Source: Heliocidaris erythrogramma
Taxonomy: Eukaryota > Echinodermata > Echinoidea > Camarodonta > Echinometridae
Direction: 5' to 3'
NCBI GenBank assembly: GCA_025617745.1
Contig: CM046863.1
Span: 12,344,273-12,408,272, forward strand
Length of the DNA stretch: 64,000 bases
Each line of letters starts with the position of its first letter. The stretch's first letter is position 1. The notes below the pieces were generated by a model. The model saw nothing but the letters and a program-made list of their open reading frames with translations, made no database searches and had not been told where the DNA came from. Position numbers and translations under genes: made by a program. This document shows, piece after piece, positions 44,460-55,258 of the stretch.

Positions 44460-44770
44460 ACATATCATTTCAGTTTGCGCTTTTTCACGGTCATGAGGAG
44501 TTCTTCGTATGGCCCAATTGCTTGGTGGATGATGGTGCGGACCGTCTCGTTGGTTATGTGGTCTTTATATGAGATTTTACAGAAGCATCTCATTTCCATT
44601 GCTTGAATTCGCCTCTGGAGGTCTGCTGTGAGGGTCCAGGATTCCCAGGCAAACAGGTAGATGGATAGGACGAGTGATCTCATCAATCGTATCTTGGAAC
44701 TGAGCAAGACCAGGAAGTCTAACACCATAACTAAGCTGACAGTGGCAGGGAATCCAATCAGCACATACAA
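44460..44770 (-). mobile_element. LINE reverse-transcriptase tail fragment
   Basis: A minus-strand 101-codon frame reads SSKIRLMRSLVLSIYLFAWE, SWTLTADLQRRIQAMEMRCF, ISYKDHITNETVRTIIHQAI, VKKRKLK. This is the post-RT region of widespread invertebrate LINEs (RTE- or jockey-related; the clade is unsure). Both ends are truncated. Confidence 0.75.
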
Positions 44771-45409
44771 CAGTTTGGTGGTGCTGTAATAAAAGAAAAG
44801 ATAGTTTAAAAAAAATGAATTAGAATTTCAATGAAATATAATTTTTTTTCTTTTGTGAAAAGGCCATGGCCTGAATTCATGAATACTTCTGTAAGGGTAT
44901 TACAAGCAACGTACATGGCCTCATGCCCAATCATAAATGGCAATACAGGCTACGCTTATTTTAAACCATAGTTTAGACCATGGGTTTACCCTCCTTTGTG
45001 AATTGTGGCCAATGTGTTTCTTAACAAGGTGTCAAGCTTTTCATAACACTTTTTTGGTCATGAACTGAAATGGAAACTGTCCTAAAGTGAAATATGCCAG
45101 TGTTGCGAACACAACATGCACTGGTCTACATGATGGTAGAGGTACCTTTTAAAAATATTCTAGTAATTTACACAGCAACACCTTGTGTAAAACTAACGTG
45201 CAAACAAATCAGACATGAACTAACAACTGCCTACAAAAAAATTACTTATACTAACAAAAATCTCTATATCTGTAATACAGAATCCCATAAATTATTCATC
45301 ATAAGAATATAAAATGTAAAGTAAATCCATCCTTCATCCACAAATATTTCTTTCATCATTCATCAAGACAAATTTACAAAATCTATAGGAATGCAGATAT
45401 AAATATCAT

Positions 45410-45680
45410 AAATTTGTCAACCGGGGCGTCGCTAGCGGCAAATGCGCCACCTCTGTTGGCAACAAAAAAAGAGGGGGGGGGGGGAAGAGTGAGGGAAGAG
45501 GAAATATAGGGTAAAAAAGGAAAGGAAGGGAAAGGAAAATAAATACTAAATAGAAGAAAAGGAAAGGGAAGAGAAGAGAAAGAAGGAAAATCTGGTCAAA
45601 TTTTTTTGCTCGCTCGCTCAAGTCGCTCGCAAAAACATGTTAATCTTTGGGCAAATGGCTGCCCCCCTGGGATTGTCAAA
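45410..45680. repeat. Diverged repeat related to 46690-46990
   Basis: GGGGCGTCGCTAGCGGC, a TTTTGCTCGCTCGCTC stretch and GGGCAAATGGCTGCCCCCC recall, in the same order, TTTGTTTGACTCGCTTCGCT and GGGCAAAAGGCG at 46720-46800. Two old copies of one repeat appear to flank the TA-type element between them. Confidence 0.35.
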
Positions 45681-45727
45681 GTTCAGATGGTCACATTCGG
45701 GCAGCGAAGTGCTAGTATACATGTATA

Positions 45728-46630
45728 TGGGTCTGTTCACAAAGTTGGGGCACCAAAACTTGACATTTTATCGTAAAAACATTGTAGTTTTAACACTATG
45801 ACTTACACCATTAAGTTGTTTTATATGAATGTACTTGGTGCCTCCTGGGGAGCGTTTCATGAAAGGACTTGTCAGAAATTTTATCCGACAAATTTGCTTT
45901 CAGCCAATCAGATGCAAGGATTTCAGTAGCTTATAACAGTTGTCGGATAAAATATCCGACAACTTCCTTTCATGAAACGCTCCCCAGGAAGCTTTTGAAG
46001 AACACAAGACAAATTGTTTTGAGGGGTATTTTCAAAATATTGACAAAAATATACTGGTGTTCCATGTTACATCCACAACCACCTTTTTTTTAGATTACCA
46101 GCATATCTACATGCATGATACCTTTATTACAAAGCTAAATCCTATTAGTAATGGGTACATTGTGTTATGGTGCTGACTTAATGAAGCAAAACTTTTAACA
46201 AAAGAATAAATATCTTCCCTGAGTTTATCATGAATGTTGTGGGTGTAACGGTTTCCAATCAAATGTCACAAGTTGTGGATGAACGGGACACCAAAGAATA
46301 TCTGCAACTTTCATCAATAACTCTTGAAGTCAGTATATACTCTCATTGCAGTTGTTGTTGCATTGAATTAAATAGAGAACCTAAAGTAACCAGGCAAATA
46401 TTTATCATCAAGAGCATTATGGATGTGCTGTTATGTCTCAAAATAAGACTTTTCATAATTATTTCCAAAATACATTGTGGAACAACATGTTTATGTTTCT
46501 CAGATGCTTTTTATTTTCACCAGAGATAGAATGGCCAAGTAAGAAAATTCTAACTAGACTTTTTCATCAAATTACAGGGGATTAAAGAAAAAAATGTCTC
46601 AAAAGGTGCCCAACTTTGTGAACAGACCCA
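45728..46630. mobile_element. TA-flanked inverted-repeat element (about 0.9 kb)
   Basis: The left end TGGGTCTGTTCACAAAGTTG and the right end are reverse complements over about 26 bases, with TA on both sides (45726-45727, 46631-46632). There is no transposase ORF. The target site and end structure suggest a Tc1/mariner-type non-autonomous element. A smaller element is nested in it at 45843-45989. Confidence 0.75.
45843..45989. mobile_element. 147-bp nested inverted-repeat element
   Basis: The ends are TCCTGGGGAGCGTTTCATGA and its exact complement at the right. A second inner inverted repeat (TTATCCGACAA / TTGTCGGATAA) follows. This gives a nearly fully palindromic short element. Confidence 0.8.
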
Positions 46631-48092
46631 TATCCACATATTGAAGAAGAAAGGTTCCAGGATAATTACATAACTTATGTAAGTTAACTTCAGTAATTTT
46701 CACCTAAAAAAAAGTTCAAAAAAATTTTGTTTGACTCGCTTCGCTCTCTGGCAAAATATTTAGAAATTGAAAAGCTGATATTTGGGCAAAAGGCGTCAGT
46801 CCCCTCCTTACGAAATGGGCCTGTCTGATCAAGATCTCTATGTCTGCGATTTTCTTTTATTAATTTTTGTCGGGGGAAAGGGATTAGGGTGCAGCAAAGT
46901 TTTGTCGGCAAAAAATGGGTATCGCATCCATTTGTTGGCAAATTTGGTTGTCACAATCCCATTCACAATCCCCAGAAACGCCCCTGTTAGTCAAGCTCTT
47001 GCATGACAAAAACTTTAATGGAATAGACCCGAGTGGCAATAAACCAGCTTAATTTTATTTTTATTATACTTCATTTCTTTATTTTTTACATGTAGACCCT
47101 ACTACTCCAAAGACAAAATTGTTCTTTGTTTCATTCCTGTTCTATAATTGCACATCTCTCAAGTAAACATGGAAGGTGACGAAAGAGGATATTTACCTGT
47201 AGGTGAGTGTAGATCTATTTGCATGTTTCTGGCATGACTGTGTCTGCTCCATCATCAAATAAGAGATGTCATGCATCTGTAAGCAAAATAGAATGACTAG
47301 TCAAATGTATCCATAACAGACTATCAAACCGTTTTCTTAGACGAGTATATGGATCTGAATGAAGACTGAAAATAAGAGTTTGTCGATATCTACTGAATCA
47401 TATGTACATGTACCTGTGAACAGCCCACACCTCCCTGTCCTATTGCATATCCACTTATCCAGGAAAGTATTAAAAAACATTTTAAAAATAAAATTCAGTA
47501 GTATGAAGGGGTGGGTCCATATAACTGAAGTTTGCCATTGGATTTCTCCAAAAATAATATGCATGGAATAGCACTAACCAAGATAAAATATTTATTCATG
47601 CTTATGCCCAACATACATTGCGATTTCCCGAATATTGAATGCAAAATTTTTAAAATTTCAGTATATACATGTACATGCAGTGTGTGGTGGGTATGTGCCG
47701 CCCAGAAGACCCCCATTTTTACACTAAAGTTTTCGTTCCAAAGCATACCATTTTTTTCTTGAGAAAAAGAGAAAAAACATTCCAAAGCAACGGGTTTTTT
47801 TTTCATTTTGTCGTTCTAGTCGTTCTGGCACGTCTCGGCCTTGCCCGTTTCGCTTCAAAGACAACATAGAATAGACGTGCCATGGCACACTGCGTATTAA
47901 GCGAATGCATGGGAGCTTGTGTGTGGGTACCAGGTAGCTGTACGAGCTCCTTGGCTTATCAATCTGGTACTTGCCTATGGAGCTGTACATGGGATCCATA
48001 TACCTTGTGTGTTGGAAGGCATCACCCCAAAAAACTACATCTAAATATCACCATTTCTCACATAATTTGACCCATGCAACCCACCCTCGGAA
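46631..48092. other. Gene-poor stretch
   Basis: AT-rich, no LINE or LTR protein. It contains one copy of a 27-base motif starting GAGCTCCTTGGCTTATC at 47944-47970. An ATG with a following GTGAGT at 47169-47203 was not supported further. Confidence 0.3.
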
Positions 48093-48380
48093 TTTGCTAT
48101 AGGGGTTACCTTCCAGGATCAACTAAGATTGTAAAAATTGAATGACTAAAAAAGGGGGAAAAAAGACTAAAATCGACAGATTTTTTTACCTTGCATTTGT
48201 AACGTATATATATATGGGACACACAAACCTTACCTTGCATGGGTAGTCCCATATAACTTACATCATGTGCAAGTAAAAAAAAAACCTGATCACACCTGCC
48301 AGTTTTGTGTTGTTTTTTTTTGTCAATCAATTTTTACAACCTTAGTTGATCCTGGAGTTGAAGGTAACCCCTTTAGCAAA
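48093..48380. mobile_element. 288-bp inverted-repeat element
   Basis: Left TTTGCTATAGGGGTTACC and CCAGGATCAACTAAG are matched in reverse complement at 48318-48380 with few mismatches; arms about 55 bases. The interior has no ORF. The superfamily is not clear. Confidence 0.75.
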
Positions 48381-48958
48381 CTCTGACTCTGAGGCCTGGC
48401 TGAGGATGGTTTGCATGACAGTGACTCACAGTATGTGAGAAATGGCAATATTTATTTTAGATCTATTTTTTTTTTGGTTGGGGGGGCGGGGGGGGGGGGG
48501 TTGATATCTCATTATCTGCCTCCACACACGGTATGGATCCTACCTATGCTATATTATGAGCTCCTTGGCTTATCAATCTGGTACTAGTACTAGTAGTACT
48601 GGCCTACGGAGCCGTTCATGCCATGGTATCCAACTGTGAGTGGAGTCGGAGGCACATATCAACAAAAACAAGATCTAACAATACATGTAACATGTCATGC
48701 ATGTCTAAATGAATTATAATCATTTCTCACATACTTGCGAGCCATGCAAACCAGACATTTTATTCACAAGCCTCAAAATGTTTTTTTTTCACGTCAAAAA
48801 CTCCCGAACTGCGTGTAAATGAATATTTGAATAAGTGCGCAGACATGGGATTGGGAACCATGCAAGATTGTTTATAAAAAAAATATAATTATATTCAATG
48901 TTGAATTAGGGCCTAGGCCCTACTTGAAATGACAAGACCACCGTTTCTTGTGAAAATG

Positions 48959-49113
48959 CAAGGCCGTACGCAGCGGGGGCAGTTGCCCCCCCCCCCAGAA
49001 ATTTCAAAATCATACTTTTTTTTAAATAGGGTTTTAGACTTTTAAATGATCCAATATTTAAAAAAAAGTGATCATCTTGCCCCCCCAGGAAAAAAATTCT
49101 GCGTACGGCCTTG
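48959..49113. mobile_element. hAT-type MITE with exact 8-bp duplication
   Basis: The terminal repeats are CAAGGCCGTACGCAG and its complement. The exact target duplication TGAAAATG is at 48951-48958 and 49114-49121. An 8-bp duplication and ends beginning CAAGG are typical of hAT elements. It is 155 bp long with G- and C-runs inside. Confidence 0.85.
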
Positions 49114-49172
49114 TGAAAATGGCATTGTCCTTGCTCTAATTTTGATGCAATTTTTTTTCAAACTTACTCTTT

Positions 49173-49311
49173 AGGGCAATCCTAGGTTTTAGCGGTCTAA
49201 ATTATTTTAGGTTGCTAACTAGGGTTAGGGTTAGGGTTAGGGTTAGGGCATAGACGAGCTGAAGTTAGCAACCTAAAATAAGTTTAGACCCCTAAAACCC
49301 AGGATCGCCCT
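49173..49311. mobile_element. 139-bp inverted-repeat element with telomeric TTAGGG loop
   Basis: Arms of about 48 bases (AGGGCAATCCTAGGTTTTAG on the left, its near complement on the right) enclose AGGG(TTAGGG)4 at 49221-49248. TTAGGG is the metazoan telomere repeat. This is an interstitial telomeric repeat held within a foldback element. Confidence 0.85.
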
Positions 49312-50362
49312 CTTTAGAATATCAGGAATAAAATAAAATAAATCTTTAGTTTAGAGGAATAGTAAAGAAATTCTTGTTCATTTTTCCCGTCAAAACCTTA
49401 GGTGCGCAGACCTAGCGCTCCCCATACAGCTGCGGAGGCCAGTACCACTGCCACTATACCAGATTGATCAGCCAAGGAGCTCGGCGTACAGTAAAGTACG
49501 CAGTACAATCATGTACATGTAGGTCATCCCATTATACCCGGGATACCAGTCGATAGAGTCAATAAAATCTTACAAATCTTACAGTGAGTTGTGGATATCA
49601 CACTGTGCCCCTGTCCCGGCGCTGGCATTATGTTTGGTCAATCTGACTAGACAGCTGCCGCTGCTTGTCTGAAGGAGAAAAAAATCTCAAGTCTCAAGAT
49701 GATAAAACAAACGTCGAGAACTAGCTTTCAATATGCATATGCTAGCTGCACTGAGCCGGCCGAGTTAGTTAGCTACATGCGATCGATATGCGTATACGCT
49801 GGCGCTGGCATGGCTCGCCGACGGGTTGCACTGTACAAGTAACTATCCCGACAGCTCAGCTAGCTAAAAGCTGGTATATCACTGGCGCCTAGCGCCTGTA
49901 AGTTGATGTTGGGTATAAACTGGCTTACCAGAGATACATACTATGTATCTCTAACATGTACGAAACACACATAGCGTATTGCCAATGTCTCACAACGAAC
50001 GCATGAGGACGCTAGACCAAATACTGTTTGAAACGTAGATCTGCCGTTATTTCAGCCAGAATTTTGATTTCAAAACCATATTTATTTTCTTTTTTAAAAA
50101 TAGTAAATGAGCTCCAATTTCTATCTTACTTTCACATGTCACTAATTATAGTTCTAACAGTAGGATTATATATCATTGGACCACTTTCACGCTGAATTTG
50201 TCAAATTTTGCAAAGCTACACAATACCTTTAAGGGGGCCGAGTTGTTGGTTTATGCCTTCGACTATGAACCCACAAATGGTAGATCACTTGAAGATGAGG
50301 ACTCGCGTTCTACTGCTGAAGAACTAAATACAAGTAAACTCGCTCAACCTCCCACTTCGCAG
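49312..50362. other. No gene recognised
   Basis: Non-coding, with an inverted copy of the GAGCTCCTTGG motif at 49458-49482. Nothing else is supported. Confidence 0.3.
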
Positions 50363-50490
50363 CCGGTGTAGCGGCACATACGGTTCTCCGGCAGATACCG
50401 TTCTAAAAACGGCCAAGAACACTATCTGCCGGCGGATCGTGTTCCAACCCCGGCAGATACCGTACCTATTTCTCTTCGGCAGATATCGTT
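50363..50490. mobile_element. Partial copy of CCGGTGTAGCGGC element
   Basis: It starts CCGGTGTAGCGGCACATACG, identical to the left end of the full element at 61968-62348, and contains several CGGCAGATA units. The right terminal repeat is missing, so it is a deletion derivative. Confidence 0.75.
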
Positions 50491-50521
50491 CTTGCTATCG
50501 TTTCTCTGTATACTACATACC

Positions 50522-50545
50522 ACGTACGTACGTACGTACGTACGT
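50522..50545. repeat. (ACGT)6 microsatellite
   Basis: Six perfect ACGT units, self-complementary. Confidence 0.95.
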
Positions 50546-50757
50546 GCGCACACTTGCCGCGAATTATGGAGTGTGGTGCTACTACTAACTCTGTTAGTTC
50601 GAAAAAGAGGTGTAGCTTTAATTGAGAGCTACCTCAAAAATTCAACGACAACCTCAACGAACAATAACATGACGAAGGCTATTCGTAGAAAGGCCAAGAA
50701 GTTTATTCTCAAGACTCAAATATGATGATGATGAGGCCCTATCTGCCTATGTCTTCA

Positions 50758-50987
50758 CTATGTTGGCATGGTTGGGGCATGCGGAGCTGGTGGAGACGCC
50801 AGCTCGCGCTCGGCTCCTACTCCTAGCTCCCCGGAAGGTGGTGGCCAACCCTGCGGAGCAGCAGCGGCTGCTGAAACGATGGCACGACGAGAACGGTAAT
50901 TATAATTTATATCATCTACCACGGTATTGAATACTGAATAAAAATCTTTTCGAGCCTTCTTGTCTTGTCTTTCTGTTAATGTCCACC
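50758..50987 (-). CDS. Possible terminal exon of an unknown minus-strand gene
   Basis: On the minus strand an open frame continues to the stop at 50758-50760 and reads WTLTERQDKKARKDFYSVFN, TVVDDINYNYRSRRAIV, then an Ala/Pro-rich tail. CATTTACAG precedes it as a possible acceptor, and AATAAA (minus strand) lies about 50-60 bases after the stop, supporting a 3' end. The frame is also open further upstream to near 51.07 kb, so the exon start is unsure. No family was recognised. Confidence 0.35.
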
Positions 50988-51111
50988 TGTAAATGCCGCC
51001 CACAATCAAATTAATGTTGATTATTTTGGCAATTGAAGATTGACTTGACTTTACAATATTTAGACAGGATTGGCTTCGTGAGTGTAAAAAAAAAAAAATG
51101 GCTATAGGGGC

Positions 51112-51303
51112 CTAGGCTACGCCTTTTAGTTTTACATCACGAAGCCAGGCGTTCATCCCCAGCAGGCAGCAATCTAATTGAGCACGGGTTAGCATAGACC
51201 GAAAATTCTGTCTCTCGTTCGTTAGCTCTTCACTTAGTGAAGAGCCGACCCTATCCAAATAAGAGGCTAACGAACGAGAGACTGAATTGCTCTGAAATGA
51301 CAC
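51112..51303 (-). CDS. Possible small exon or ORF, unknown
   Basis: A 63-codon minus-strand frame starting MSFQSNSVSRSLASYLDRVG with LTNERQNFRSMLTRAQLD. It could be a 5' exon of the gene ending at 50758, but no donor with a matching phase was found. It overlaps a hairpin (51204-51288), which lowers confidence. Confidence 0.2.
   Translation of the reverse strand: MSFQSNSVSRSLASYLDRVGSSLSEELTNERQNFRSMLTRAQLDCCLLGMNAWLRDVKLKGVA
51204..51288. repeat. 85-bp nested hairpin
   Basis: AATTCTGTCTCTCGTTCGTT at the left is matched by AACGAACGAGAGACTGAATT at the right. The inner GCTCTTCACTTAGTGAAGAGC is itself a 21-base palindrome. Confidence 0.75.
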
Positions 51304-51747
51304 TTTCCGCGACTCCCGCGGACCGACAGGTCCTTCACCACAGCGTTTCCTCCTAGGGAAACTTTTGGAATTAGTAGGCTATGTCTTTTTGATCGTACGT
51401 ATTTTTACAAAAATTTTTTTTAAAAGAGCATAAGAAATTTCCGAGAACTAACCAGTGTTTGTGTATCCATGCCTCCTCTTGTCATGCAGATATAAAATGG
51501 CGGCTGCGTGCGACGGGGCGCGATACAACCATAATTGAATCTATCCGTCGCCAACAGCGCAAAGCAATTTAGGAAAAGCAGTATTTTGTACACAAATGTA
51601 TGCCAAATGTTGTTGTACGTCAATTAGGGTAAAGCTGCTATGAGTACAGGCTGTATTAAAAAGGTTACCTGACATCATACTGATGTCAAGATATGAATTA
51701 TAGGTGACTGTTGACTATAAAATAACATTGCTTATTTTATCTTTCAG

Positions 51748-51918
51748 ATGGTGTCATGTTGTCGGCAAAAACATAACTTGTACTGAATGTGGCCAGACGC
51801 ACCAAGGAGGTGCAATGCAATATTTGGTTGTGCCTGTGCAGGGCAAGGGCAAAACTATGCAGGATTCCTGGGAGATGTTTGTCGGCACTACCGACTTCAG
51901 TTGTGTATGTGACAAGTG
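51748..51918 (+). CDS. USP-like exon with first zinc pair
   Basis: Acceptor ATCTTTCAG, donor GTGAGT. It encodes WCHVVGKNITCTECGQTHQG then QYLVVPVQGKGKTMQDSWEM and ends CVCDK with a split TG|T codon for Cys. It enters in phase 2, so an upstream exon must exist. Confidence 0.7.
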
Positions 51919-54900
51919 GTGAGTGAATTAAATGGAAGTCCAACCTTGAGTACAATATTTCAATGAGAACTATTCCAGAAAGAAGTATGCAGATAATGTT
52001 GGCAAAGTTTATCATCTCCCAGTAGTACCTGGGGGCTGCCATTTTGACATATTATAAGGAATTGTATATATTCCAATAGGAAATGTAAGGAAGATATTTT
52101 AATCATTGAGTGAATAGGTCCTGTTCAATAACACAAATTTCCATGGTGGCTCAGTCACTGTGGTAGAGCGCCCGCCTCATGAACGGGAGTTCGTGGGTTC
52201 AATCCCCGACCGAGTCATACCACAGATTAAAGGAGAATGAAACTCAACATACATTAGCTGATAATCATGTGGAAAATTGTCAGCCTGTTCAAAATATCTT
52301 GAAAATACTCTGATTTGATTACTCAGTAAGGAGAACAGTCTCTCTAAAGTTTGCAGATTTCTTGCTAGATATTATCCCATGGGGGCTGCCATTTTGAAAA
52401 ACTGTGATGTCATTGCGGTACATGTCCATTTACCTGTACACAATGGATAAGATGTTGCACAATGAATAGCTATTGTAGAACTAAAGCCACCCATGCAAAA
52501 TGGCAGCCATCTTGGTACCCCCATTGTCTCGCACAGGTGATATCTAAGAGCAGTTGTAGGTCTTTGTCACTTCTTTGAAGAACTGACAAACCTTTGTCAG
52601 ACCAAGCAACTTACAAGTGCATGCCAAATCCTGATTAACAAAAGAAACAGCTGAACCAAATATTTTGACACAAATAAGTTATATGACAGGATTTTCATTT
52701 GAATGTACATGACTACAAAAATGGTTTATTATGAGAAAATCCAGTGTCATGCATTCCACAGCTGATCATGAGTGTCACGGTAGCTAGTGTATAGGTCAGT
52801 GGGTATCTCACAAATAGAACTGCTCTGACAACACTTTGTAAAGAAAATGGCAGCCCCCATGGGATAATGTCAAGCAAGGAAACTGTAACTTTTGGAGACA
52901 CTGTTCTCCTTCTTAAATAATCAAATAGGAGTAATTTCAAGATATTTGTAATAGACTGACAATTATCTACATGGTTATAGGCTAATGTTTGTTGCCTTTT
53001 ATTCCCCTTTAAAAAAAAAATGGAACCTTCTGCCTTCTAGTCAGGTGCTCAACGTTTTAGAATGAAGGAGGGTAATAATAACTTTATGTTATGCAGGGCC
53101 CGCTGTGAGAACAGTTCATAAGAGCTGAAGTGGCTACCCTGGGTAAATAAGAATTATTATAGTTATTATTTGTGATGAAACTTATGTATTAGGATGAATA
53201 TAAATATATGTCAACAAAAATGTCTCAATTTCTTTTAGAAAACGGCAATTAATTTGAGTAGAAATTCATATTTCTGGCCCTGTCTAAATAACATAATGTA
53301 TGCAGACTGCATTCTCACCATTGTTGGCTCAAAACAGATTCACTCATATTTTGCCACTGTTGGCGCCTTTTAATCTGGTCTAGAGTTAGGCGAGTGTGAG
53401 TACATCACCAGTCTGTTGTTTATGTAACTTGTTGGAGATTTGTAAATATGTTTTTTTTTTAAATTTATAAGAATCTTGTACATTTATTGTAAATAAAAGG
53501 ATCCTTCGTTCCTATTACATTTTGAATTGAAAAGATAAAGCATTGAAAAAAGATAAGACTTTTATCTCTTTCTTTTAAATACAGTGGACATTTCCAGTCA
53601 CAGAAATTGGCATCACCACATATTCTAAATGCACCAGATATGCTCTGGATTGCAATTAATCGATGGCAGGAGGAGCAGGTTGTTGGGAAGATGTGGCATG
53701 AGGAAGACCTACCAAAGAATGCCAACCACCTTGAGGTGCACCACATTCTTGATGTCATGGCATCGAATGGCGTTCTGGTTATATAGATTAAACAGTTTGG
53801 TTGTAAGTTACAATGTACCCAATTGTACAGAAATTTGAAACCAATTGATCATAACAACAAAATATGCACAGTCCTTCGGTTGTTGGCTGTCTTAAACTCA
53901 ATGTAAGAGATCAGGTGGGGCATCTGTTTATAGTTCTGAAGATTACTTTGAAGACGGGACATGCTACACATTATTTTAGACAAGATATATCTTTCTTACA
54001 TTATTGAAAGCAAAGTTGTTCATGTTACCTTGGTTGTAATGCTGTTAATGTTAGATTAATTAGCTAATTTTTCGGTGAAGACTCAAACTCAACTGACAGA
54101 TGTTGAGCAAATTCTTCATTCACTGATGCATAACTTTGAAGACTACATGTACATAAATATATTGGGAAAATGCAAATTATTGAAGTCAAGCCATAACTCC
54201 AACCAAGATACAGTCTATCAGGAGGCTGATGTAATTACAACAGTGTTTGATAAGATAGTTACCACACGTAGTATTGTTATTTGAAGGTGTCCATGTTAAG
54301 ATGAAACATTACGGGTCAATCAACTTTGAATTTGGACAAATTTTGCATTTTTCATGTATTTCATCTGGTTTTGGTACTGTTATCTTTATTATGTCTAGTA
54401 GGATATGGTGTAGAACTTGGTTTCTGGGGTCAGAAATGATGTACACATCTGTTTAATGATACTTTTTTGCCCTTAATCATATTTCACGCTTAACAGCTGC
54501 ATAGATGTCGAGTGGCCATTATACTTGCCTAGTTATGAACCAAGAAGGTTGGTACCACATCGATGACGGCAAGGTCCGTGTGACAGACCCAGTCCTGTCA
54601 GACCCAGCCATACATTTTTGGTTGGGTACACCAAAGGTAAGAAACATGTACATTTTATTTGTTATAATTTTCTTGACTGAAATGGGGTGTGTAATCTTAT
54701 TCAACATTTAAAGCAGAAGTTCACCCTGGAATTAAATTTGATATGAGTGAAGGTTTGATGAAAATCATCTGAAAAAAAATGAAGTTATGAAAGTTTTGAT
54801 ACTTTGAATGCTTTATGCGAACTTTTCTCACATGTTGTGTAGATTAAATTTCCTAAATTGTCAATATTTCAGAGGAATATTAATTATTTTCTCGATGCTG

Positions 54901-55258
54901 TTGATATATCATCAAAACTATCATATTTATGCCTCTATGAAATACATGTAGATCTATTCCTCTATTAAGAACCATGAAAAAGGATAAATTGATGGAATTT
55001 ATAAACAACTCATGGGAGAGCAGCTCACAAGTAATGTCACAAAATCAAAATGTTAAGAATTCCAAACTTTGTTATTCTTTGGTAGATTTTCTTAAAACCT
55101 TCACTCATATTTTTCATATATTTTTCTGCATTTTTAAGAACTAATTAAATTCCAGAGTGAACTTGTGGATGCAAGTTGCTTAGAGTTTATCTTGAACTTC
55201 CTTACCTATTCCCTATTGGTTTTGTCCTTTTCAATTTGTAGGAGATTCCTTTCCCATA
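51748..55258 (+). CDS. USP-like (peptidase C19) gene, 3' part
   Basis: Exons 51748-51918, 53585-53777, 54505-54636 and 55241-55258 join in frame (170 residues and a stop). The first gives ITCTECGQTHQ and FSCVCDK and the second CGHFQSQKLASPHILNAP, the paired CxxC of the USP fingers and the region before LPxxLxIxLxRF (here DMLWIAINRW). The third gives SGHYTCLVMNQEGWYHIDDG, the His box with the catalytic His and the Asp-containing end. USPs cleave ubiquitin from proteins. The Cys box (GNTCYxNS type) is not seen in the window, so the gene is 5'-incomplete or the enzyme lacks it. The donor at 53778 (GTTATA) is weak. Other junctions are good. Confidence 0.7.
52139..52222 (+). repeat. tRNA-derived sequence (SINE head or tRNA pseudogene)
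   Basis: TGGCTCAGT...GGTAGAGCG resembles a pol III A box and GGTTCAATCCC a B box. An anticodon-like arm CCCGCCTCATGAACGGG has CAT in the loop. The acceptor stem does not pair well, so this is not a sound tRNA gene. It ends next to the TTAA element at 52227. Confidence 0.6.
52231..53008. mobile_element. TTAA-flanked element with long inverted arms
   Basis: TTAA at 52227-52230 and 53009-53012. Left AGGAGAATGAAACTCAACAT is matched in reverse at the right, and the similarity continues inward about 190 bases (for example ATCCCATGGGGGCTGCCATT against its complement near 52850). It has no ORF and lies in the USP-like gene intron. Its ends resemble those of the 5.3-kb and 34-kb elements. Confidence 0.8.
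53585..53777 (+). CDS. USP-like exon before the His box
   Basis: AAATACAG precedes TGGACATTT, completing CGHFQSQ. The frame runs NAPDMLWIAINRWQEEQVVG to LEVHHILDVMASNGVL. The donor is GTTATA, a weak match, but without it the frame meets TAG within three codons and loses the link to the His box. Confidence 0.6.
54505..54636 (+). CDS. USP-like His-box exon
   Basis: Acceptor CTGCATAG, donor GTAAGA. It encodes 44 residues, MSSGHYTCLVMNQEGWYHID and DGKVRVTDPVLSDPAIHFWL. SGHYTCLV is the USP His box. It is followed at 55241 by GAG ATT CCT TTC CCA TAG, ending the protein. Confidence 0.75.
54712..55172. mobile_element. TTAA-type inverted-repeat element, diverged
   Basis: TTAA at 54708-54711, then AGCAGAAGTTCACCCTGGAA; AATTCCAGAGTGAACTTGTG near 55150-55172 is the inverted counterpart, and inner arms (GAGTGAAGGTTTGATGAAAA) also match. 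The right TTAA is lost. It lies in an intron of the USP-like gene. Confidence 0.65.

Noticed and set aside
47169-47202. ATG plus short frame followed by GTGAGT as a first exon
   Set aside because: It encodes only 11-12 residues, and no second exon of matching phase was found downstream.
52139-52222. Functional tRNA-Met gene
   Set aside because: Pol III boxes are present but the acceptor stem does not pair.
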